64,000 nt of DNA from Chordicoccus furentiruminis. GTDB lineage: Bacteria > Bacillota > Clostridia > Lachnospirales > Lachnospiraceae. The notes under the pieces were generated by a model. That model was not told the DNA's origin. It saw only the letters and a program-made list of their open reading frames with translations, and made no database searches. Shown piece by piece: positions 59,020 through 64,000 of the stretch. A program made the position numbers and the translations under genes. The stretch is from positions 1,949,501 through 2,013,500 of the forward strand of contig NZ_CP048829.1 of the NCBI RefSeq assembly GCF_019355395.1. The letters run 5' to 3'. Position 1 is the first letter of the stretch. The number at the start of each line of letters is the position of its first letter.

Positions 59020-60510
59020 ATGAGAAAATCTGGAATTCTGATGCCGGTTTTCAGTTTGCCCGGCGCGTACGGTATCGGCTGTTTTTCGGAGAGTGCGCGC
59101 CGCTTCGTCGATTTTCTGGCGGATGCGGGCCAGTCCTACTGGCAGATTCTGCCGGTTGGGCCCACGGGGTACGGGGATTCGCCGTACCAGTCCTTTTCAA
59201 CGTTCGCGGGCAATCCGTATTTTATCAGCCTTGAACGTCTGATGGAGAAGGGCCTGCTGGAACGGACAGAGCTGAATACACTTGATTTCGGAGACGATGC
59301 GGAGGCCGTGGACTACGGCGCGATGTACCGGTCGCGTCTTGCCGCGCTCAGGACGGCGTACCGGCGAAGCGCATTCCGGACGGAGGCGGCTTTTCAGGCT
59401 TTTGTCGGAGAGAACCGTTTCTGGCTGGAGGACTATGCGCTTTTTATGGCGGTCAAGGATTCCTTCGGCGGACGGAGCATGCATGAGTGGCCGGAGGATA
59501 TCCGTGCTCACCGGCCGGAAGCGGTGGCGGAGTACCGGGAGCGTTTCCGGGACGAGATGATGTTCTACGAGTTTCTTCAGTATGAATTCTTTGCCGAGTG
59601 GCAGGAGCTGAGGGCGTACGCCGCCTCGAGGAAGATCCAGATTATCGGGGACATTCCGATTTACGTTTCTTCGGACAGCGCGGATTTCTGGGCGCACCGC
59701 GAGCTGTTTCAGACCGACGCGGAAGGACAGCCGACGGCTGTGGCCGGCTGCCCGCCGGACGGTTTTTCAGCGACCGGCCAGCTGTGGGGGAACCCGCTCT
59801 ACCGCTGGCCGTATCATAAGGAAACAGGCTTCGCGTGGTGGATCACCCGGATCGGCCGGATGCGTGATCTTTACGATGTGATCCGGATCGACCATTTCCG
59901 GGGGTTCGATGAGTATTTTTCGGTGCCGGCCGGCGCGCCGGACGCTTCCGGCGGCCACTGGGAGAAGGGGCCGGGGATGGATCTTTTCCGTGCGATCGGG
60001 GAGCGTTATCCAGGTATCTGCATCATCGCCGAGGATCTGGGCTATGTCACCGATACCGTGCGCAGGCTGGTCCGGGATTCCGGCTTCCCGAACATGAAGG
60101 TGCTGGAGTTTGCCTTCGATTCCAGGGATTCCTCCGGCAAGCAGGACTATCTTCCCTACAATTACAACCGGAACTGCGTGGTCTATACGGGAACGCACGA
60201 CAATGAGACGCTGGCCGGCTGGCTGGGCAGCATTCTGCCGGAGGAGCGGCGGGATCTGAAGGACTATCTCGGAACGGAGTCGGACGACCCGGAGGTGCTG
60301 GTTGATCTGGTGATCCGTATGGCGCTGTCATCCTGCGCGGATACGGCTGTGATCCCGATGCAGGACTATCTGGGGCTCGACAACCGTGCGCGGATCAACC
60401 AGCCGTCAACCTTCGGGACCAACTGGAGATGGCGTGTGCGGGAGGATGCGCTGACGCCGGAGCTGGCGGCGAGGATCCGGAAGCTGACGGTGGTCTATGG
60501 CAGAAGCTGA
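59020..60510 (+). CDS. malQ: 4-alpha-glucanotransferase
   Basis: 496 residues, GH77. SGILMPVFSLPGAYGIGCF at the start, SYWQILPVGPTGYGDSPYQSFSTFAGNPYFI near 45-70, IIGDIPIYVSSDSADFW near 209, IRIDHFRGFDEYF with the nucleophile Asp near 288-295, IIAEDLGYVT with the acid/base Glu near 335, and GTHDNETLAGW near 390. It disproportionates maltodextrins in the cytosol. It sits in front of a maltose-type ABC transporter, so the locus takes up and processes maltodextrins. Confidence 0.95.
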   Translation: MRKSGILMPVFSLPGAYGIGCFSESARRFVDFLADAGQSYWQILPVGPTGYGDSPYQSFSTFAGNPYFISLERLMEKGLLERTELNTLDFGDDAEAVDYGAMYRSRLAALRTAYRRSAFRTEAAFQAFVGENRFWLEDYALFMAVKDSFGGRSMHEWPEDIRAHRPEAVAEYRERFRDEMMFYEFLQYEFFAEWQELRAYAASRKIQIIGDIPIYVSSDSADFWAHRELFQTDAEGQPTAVAGCPPDGFSATGQLWGNPLYRWPYHKETGFAWWITRIGRMRDLYDVIRIDHFRGFDEYFSVPAGAPDASGGHWEKGPGMDLFRAIGERYPGICIIAEDLGYVTDTVRRLVRDSGFPNMKVLEFAFDSRDSSGKQDYLPYNYNRNCVVYTGTHDNETLAGWLGSILPEERRDLKDYLGTESDDPEVLVDLVIRMALSSCADTAVIPMQDYLGLDNRARINQPSTFGTNWRWRVREDALTPELAARIRKLTVVYGRS

Positions 60511-60571
60511 TTTCCGAACGGATAAGCTTGTAGATGTTCACTAAAATTTCACACTCGATTCTGTGCAATAA

Positions 60572-60675
60572 CAACAGGTTTTGCGCAACACTCCTTAAAA
60601 AACTTGTTGCAGAAGCGATGACATTGTGAAAAATATGAATTTTTCGTTGCCCATTCAGGATGAGTGTGCTATGAT
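60572..60675 (+). promoter_or_regulatory. Promoter and possible operators of the maltodextrin transporter
   Basis: TTGCCC (60647-60652), 17 bp, TATGAT (60670-60675) preceded by TGC. Upstream lie a TTGCGCAA palindrome (60572-60579), a related TGTTGCAGAAGC near 60605, and GAAAAAT/ATTTTTC arms at 60628-60645 next to the -35. A LacI-family regulator is likely but not present here. Confidence 0.55.
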
Positions 60676-60770
60676 TCTTAATGTCTTCAGGAGAGGACGG
60701 GGATATGGATACAGACTCCGTCTTTCCGATACGAGGAAGTACAGCTGTTCATTTCAAGGAGGGTTGTGAC

Positions 60771-62066
60771 ATGAAGAACAAAGCATTTTCAGTGGCACTC
60801 TGCGGTGTCCTGGCGGTGACGATGCTTGCGCCGATGAGCGTGGCGGCTTCGTCCAGCACGGCGGAAGCTCCGTCTACGGGCGTCAGCCTTCGTCTGGTCA
60901 ACGGCAAGATCGAGGTCGACAAGGCTCTGAAGGAGCTGGCGGCAGAGTACAAGAAGAAGACTGGAGTGGACGTCCAGATCGAGTCCATGGGCGGCGGCAT
61001 CGACATCCAGTCCACACTGAAAGGCTATTATCAGGCAGACAATATGCCGGATATCTTCGTCTGCGGAAGCGATTCCGATTTCGCGAACTGGGAAGGCCTT
61101 CTGGCTGACATGAGCGATCAGGACTGGGTTTCCGACACGGACGCGTCCTACAAGGACAAGGACGGCAAGGTGATCGGCTTCCCGTACACGACAGAAGCGA
61201 TCGGTCTCGCCTACAACGCGGACATTCTTGACAAGGCGGGCATCGATCCTTCGAAGATCACCGGCCCGGATGCTCTGAAGAGCGCGTTCGAGACGCTTGA
61301 TTCCAAGAAGGACGAGCTGGGTCTGACCGCAGTGGTCGGCTACTGCGCGGAGGCGACGAACCTCTACTGGTCCACCGGCAACCATCTGTTCGGCGTCTAT
61401 GAGGACGCGGGCCTGAAGCGCGACGACACCACCTATGTTGACAAGCTTCCGGAGCTGGATACCGACCGTTTCACGGATTACGCGAACATGGTCGCGCTGT
61501 TCAACCAGTATTCGGATCCGTCCCTTCTGGTTTCCGGCACGTATGACCAGCAGATCCTGAACTTCGCCTCCGGCAAGTACGCGTTCGTGACGCAGGGCTC
61601 CTGGATCGGCGCGACGATGACCTCCGACGACAAGGAGCAGTACGATGCGGCCGGCGACTTCAAGGTCGGCATGCTTCCGTACGCGTTCGAGGACGGCATT
61701 GACACGATTCAGACGAACTCTCCGTCCTGGTGGGCGGTGTTCCAGAACGACAACACCGAGGAAGCCGAGAAGTTCCTGAGCTGGTGTGCATCCAACGACG
61801 GCGGCCAGAAGCAGCTTGTCGAGGGCGCCGGCTTCATCAGCCCGTTCAAGTCCTGCACCTATGTCGCGGCTGATCCGTTCGCTCAGACGATCTCTGACTA
61901 CACGGCGGCAGGCAAGACCTCTGCTTGGCACTGGCTGCAGAACAAGGACGGCCTTGCGCAGAACGCTCTCGGTCAGGTCTATCAGGACTTCGCGTCCGGC
62001 AGCATGGATACGGACGGATTTGTCCAGGCCGTGCAGCAGGTTCTGACTCAGTACTACGCATCCTGA
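60771..62066 (+). CDS. Maltose/maltodextrin-type ABC transporter substrate-binding protein
   Basis: 431 residues, periplasmic-binding type (SBP family 1). An N-terminal signal peptide (about 25 residues, KNKAFSVALCGVLAVTML...SVAAS) lacks a lipobox Cys, which is unusual for a Gram-positive binding protein normally lipid-anchored. GFPYTTEAIGLAYNADILDKAGID near residue 125, FASGKYAFVTQGSWIGAT near 265 and NSPSWWAVFQN near 320 are ligand-fold landmarks. AAGGAGGG precedes the ATG at 60771. Sugar type (maltodextrin) inferred from malQ and family. Confidence 0.88.
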   Translation: MKNKAFSVALCGVLAVTMLAPMSVAASSSTAEAPSTGVSLRLVNGKIEVDKALKELAAEYKKKTGVDVQIESMGGGIDIQSTLKGYYQADNMPDIFVCGSDSDFANWEGLLADMSDQDWVSDTDASYKDKDGKVIGFPYTTEAIGLAYNADILDKAGIDPSKITGPDALKSAFETLDSKKDELGLTAVVGYCAEATNLYWSTGNHLFGVYEDAGLKRDDTTYVDKLPELDTDRFTDYANMVALFNQYSDPSLLVSGTYDQQILNFASGKYAFVTQGSWIGATMTSDDKEQYDAAGDFKVGMLPYAFEDGIDTIQTNSPSWWAVFQNDNTEEAEKFLSWCASNDGGQKQLVEGAGFISPFKSCTYVAADPFAQTISDYTAAGKTSAWHWLQNKDGLAQNALGQVYQDFASGSMDTDGFVQAVQQVLTQYYAS

Positions 62067-62091
62067 TCTGCGTATCATTCCCGGATGATCG

Positions 62092-62122
62092 GCGGGCGGC
62101 ATGAAAACTGCCGCCCGCTTTT
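62092..62122 (+). terminator. Attenuator hairpin between binding protein and permeases
   Basis: GCGGGCGGC (62092-62100) pairs with GCCGCCCGC (62110-62118), then TTTTC. Such a leaky hairpin would keep the binding protein in excess over the permeases. Confidence 0.75.
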
Positions 62123-62156
62123 CGGGTTATCCTTCGAGTTCCTTTAGGAGGTCCGT

Positions 62157-63206
62157 ATGAAAGTCAACACAGGCAACAAGGTGTTTTCGCCGCTGCTGCT
62201 CCTTGCAGGCGCCGTTCTGATGATCGTCTCGCTGGGGATGGATTTCACCCACGACGGCAATCCGTACCGTGGTGCCATGCTGGTCTGCGGCATGGTCATC
62301 TTCTTTGTCGGGCTGTATCTTTTCCCGACGCTGCGCCATCATCGGGCGATCGTCTACTTTATTTTCCTGTTCCCGCTGCTCTTCACCTTCGCGGTCACGG
62401 TGGTGATCCCGCTGGTGCTCGGTATCGGTTATTCCTTCACGGACTGGACCGGCATCAAGATGACGAAGGTCGTGGGGCTCGCTAATTATCAGGCGATGTT
62501 CAAGGATCCGCAGTTCATCTGGTCGATTCTGATCACGTTCATCTTTGTCGCGCTTAATATGGTGCTGATCAATCTGGTCGGCTTCGCGCTGGCTCTGCTC
62601 TGCACAACCAAGATGCGCGGAACGGGTTTCTACCGCGCGGCCTATTTCCTTCCGAACCTGATCGGCGGCATCGTTCTTGGCTATATCTGGCAGTTCGTGT
62701 TCAGCAACGTGCTGATCAGACTGACTAATAATATTTCGCTTCTGGCGAAGACGAACACCGCGCTGTTCTGCATCATTCTGGTTTATATCTGGCAGTACGG
62801 CGGCTACATCATGCTGATTTACATTACGGGACTCACTCAGGTTCCCGCCGACGTGATCGAGGCGGCAGAAATCGACGGCGCGACTCCGTCGCAGATCCTC
62901 TTCAGGGTAAAAGTGCCGATGATCCGTGCGACCATCACGATCTGCACGTTTCTGACGCTGACATCCGCCTTCAAGCAGTTTGACGTGAATATGTCCTTGA
63001 CGAACGGCACGGGTTCCGTGGCGGGCTTCATGGGCTCCTACCTGTCTCAGGGCACGCAGATGCTGGCACTCAACATCTATAATACAGCCATCGCGAAGAA
63101 CAACTACGCGCAGGGCCAGGCCAAGGCCGTTCTGTTCTTCATCATCCTGGCGGCCATTTCCCTTGTGCAGGTCCGGATGTCCAATAAGAAGGAGGTGGAG
63201 CTGTAA
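62157..63206 (+). CDS. Sugar ABC transporter permease (MalF type)
   Basis: 349 residues. Two extra helices at the N-terminus, then the core permease of about six helices with the EAA loop in PADVIEAAEIDGATPSQILFRVKVPMI near residue 225, which docks the ATPase. VGLANYQAMFKDPQFIWSIL near residue 105 is typical of MalF/UgpA-like permeases. TAGGAGG precedes the ATG. Partner of the next gene; no ATPase gene in the window (a shared MsmK-type ATPase is likely). Confidence 0.9.
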   Translation: MKVNTGNKVFSPLLLLAGAVLMIVSLGMDFTHDGNPYRGAMLVCGMVIFFVGLYLFPTLRHHRAIVYFIFLFPLLFTFAVTVVIPLVLGIGYSFTDWTGIKMTKVVGLANYQAMFKDPQFIWSILITFIFVALNMVLINLVGFALALLCTTKMRGTGFYRAAYFLPNLIGGIVLGYIWQFVFSNVLIRLTNNISLLAKTNTALFCIILVYIWQYGGYIMLIYITGLTQVPADVIEAAEIDGATPSQILFRVKVPMIRATITICTFLTLTSAFKQFDVNMSLTNGTGSVAGFMGSYLSQGTQMLALNIYNTAIAKNNYAQGQAKAVLFFIILAAISLVQVRMSNKKEVEL

Positions 63207-64000
63207 TGAAGACGACCAAACGATCCAGAGCCGTTATTCTGACCATCGTCGCGATTATCCTCGCGGTCTATATCCTGTTCCCGTTCTATCTTGTCGTGAT
63301 GAACTCCTTCAAGAAGCAGACGGATATCGTCGCGAATCCGGTGGCGCTGGCCGGCGCTTCCTTCAAACAGCTGGCGACGAACCTGAACGCCGTCGTTAAC
63401 AACTCGAATTTCCGCTTCTGGTACGCTTTCGGCACATCGGCGGCGGTGACAATCATCTCGCTGGTTCTTCTCGCTGTCCTCGGCTCGATGGCGGCATGGG
63501 TCATCAGCCGCAACAACGGCAAAAAGTGGGCCGCCGCGATCTATATGGTCTTCATCGCTTCGATGATCATTCCGTTCCAGGTGGTCATGCTGCCGCTGAT
63601 CTCGACGTTCCGTGACGCGGGCAAGTTTGTCGGCCTCTCAATGCTTCAGTCGATCCCCGGCATTGTCTTCGCGTACTGCGGTTTCGGCGGCGCGATGACC
63701 GTCTTCATCCTGACCGGATTCATCAAGGGTATCCCGTACGACCTCGAGGAGGCGGCCGCGATCGACGGCTGCTCGCCGGAGGGAACCTTCTTCAAAGTGA
63801 TCTTCCCGCTGCTGAAGCCGGTGATCACGACGGTCACGATCCTGAACGGCATGTGGATCTGGAACGATTACCTGCTTCCTTCTCTGATGCTCGGCCAGAA
63901 CGGCAAGGTCAAGACACTGCCGGTGGCGGTGCAGGCATTCGTCGGTTCCTACGTCAAGCAGTGGGATCTGATCCTGACGGCGGCTCTGCTGGCGATCCTG
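63206..64000 (+). CDS. Sugar ABC transporter permease (MalG type), partial
   Basis: The ATG at 63206 overlaps the stop of the MalF-type gene (TAATG), with GGAGGTGGAG upstream. The frame stays open to the end of the window, 265 codons. Helices near 9-28, 70-95, 110-130, 150-170 and others; the EAA loop PYDLEEAAAIDGCSPEGTFFKVIFPLLKPV is near residue 175 and WNDYLLPSLML near 222. Normal length is about 275-280 residues, so only the last helix end is missing. Second half of the permease pair. Confidence 0.9.
   Translation, partial: MKTTKRSRAVILTIVAIILAVYILFPFYLVVMNSFKKQTDIVANPVALAGASFKQLATNLNAVVNNSNFRFWYAFGTSAAVTIISLVLLAVLGSMAAWVISRNNGKKWAAAIYMVFIASMIIPFQVVMLPLISTFRDAGKFVGLSMLQSIPGIVFAYCGFGGAMTVFILTGFIKGIPYDLEEAAAIDGCSPEGTFFKVIFPLLKPVITTVTILNGMWIWNDYLLPSLMLGQNGKVKTLPVAVQAFVGSYVKQWDLILTAALLAIL

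Overview
The window looks like a chromosomal segment of a GC-rich, Gram-positive anaerobe of the Clostridia, most likely Lachnospirales or a close relative. Supporting features are SpoVG, a DnaD/DnaC-type primosome operon, the GlgC/GlgD pair, YesL (DUF624) proteins, a CooC-type ATPase, a FeoB-associated Cys-rich protein, a CIRCE-type heat-shock operator, strong AGGAGG ribosome sites, extended -10 promoters and ATGA-coupled operons. Most of the DNA is near 60% GC by eye. A stretch at about 38.5-42.4 kb is clearly more AT-rich and looks imported.

Layout. 1-7.0 kb (+): a catabolic operon with a three-subunit molybdenum hydroxylase, an amidohydrolase, imidazolonepropionase (HutI), HutD and a thiamine-diphosphate enzyme. 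7.0-11.9 kb (-): prs, a DnaC-like helicase loader, dnaD and murC, with DnaA-box-like sites upstream of dnaD. 12.1-15.0 kb (+): glgC, glgD, spoVG. 15.1-18.9 kb (+): a heterodimeric ABC exporter. 19.3-22.2 kb (+): a GH31 glycosidase and an unknown membrane protein. 22.3-25.3 kb: cooC (-), an orphan sensor kinase (+) and a Cys-rich membrane protein (+). 25.4-29.1 kb (+): a MotA/ZorA-like channel, a MotB/ZorB-like OmpA protein and a Sel1-repeat protein. 29.2-30.8 kb: an IS110-family element whose insertion split a small RelB-type antitoxin gene. The target can be rebuilt from an 8-bp repeat at the two ends.

30.9-33.2 kb: small conserved genes, an esterase and thrH (-). 33.6-49.9 kb: a cell-surface polysaccharide locus with an O-acetylation pair (MBOAT + AlgX-like), a HAD protein and partner (-), an RgpF-type glycosyltransferase, Wzx flippase, acyltransferase, chain-length regulator, Wzy polymerase and four more glycosyltransferases. 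50.0-52.7 kb: a metal-resistance unit (ArsR repressor, HMA chaperone, P1B ATPase) with two ATTAAA-N6-YTTAAT operators. 53.0-54.8 kb: lactate dehydrogenase-like enzyme and endonuclease IV. 54.8-56.9 kb: mobile-element debris with a Phd/ParE toxin-antitoxin pair, a frameshifted gene and a glycosyltransferase fragment. 56.85-57.5 kb: hsp20 behind a promoter overlapped by a CIRCE-like operator. 57.6-64.0 kb (+): a maltodextrin locus (two DUF624 proteins, malQ, binding protein, two permeases; the last runs off the window).

The best candidates for something undescribed are the ZorA/ZorB-like motor coupled to a Sel1 protein instead of any known Zorya effector, and the molybdenum hydroxylase-HutI-HutD operon, which lacks HutH and HutU and so may feed imidazolone chemistry from a ring other than histidine. 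No rRNA, tRNA or CRISPR array was seen.
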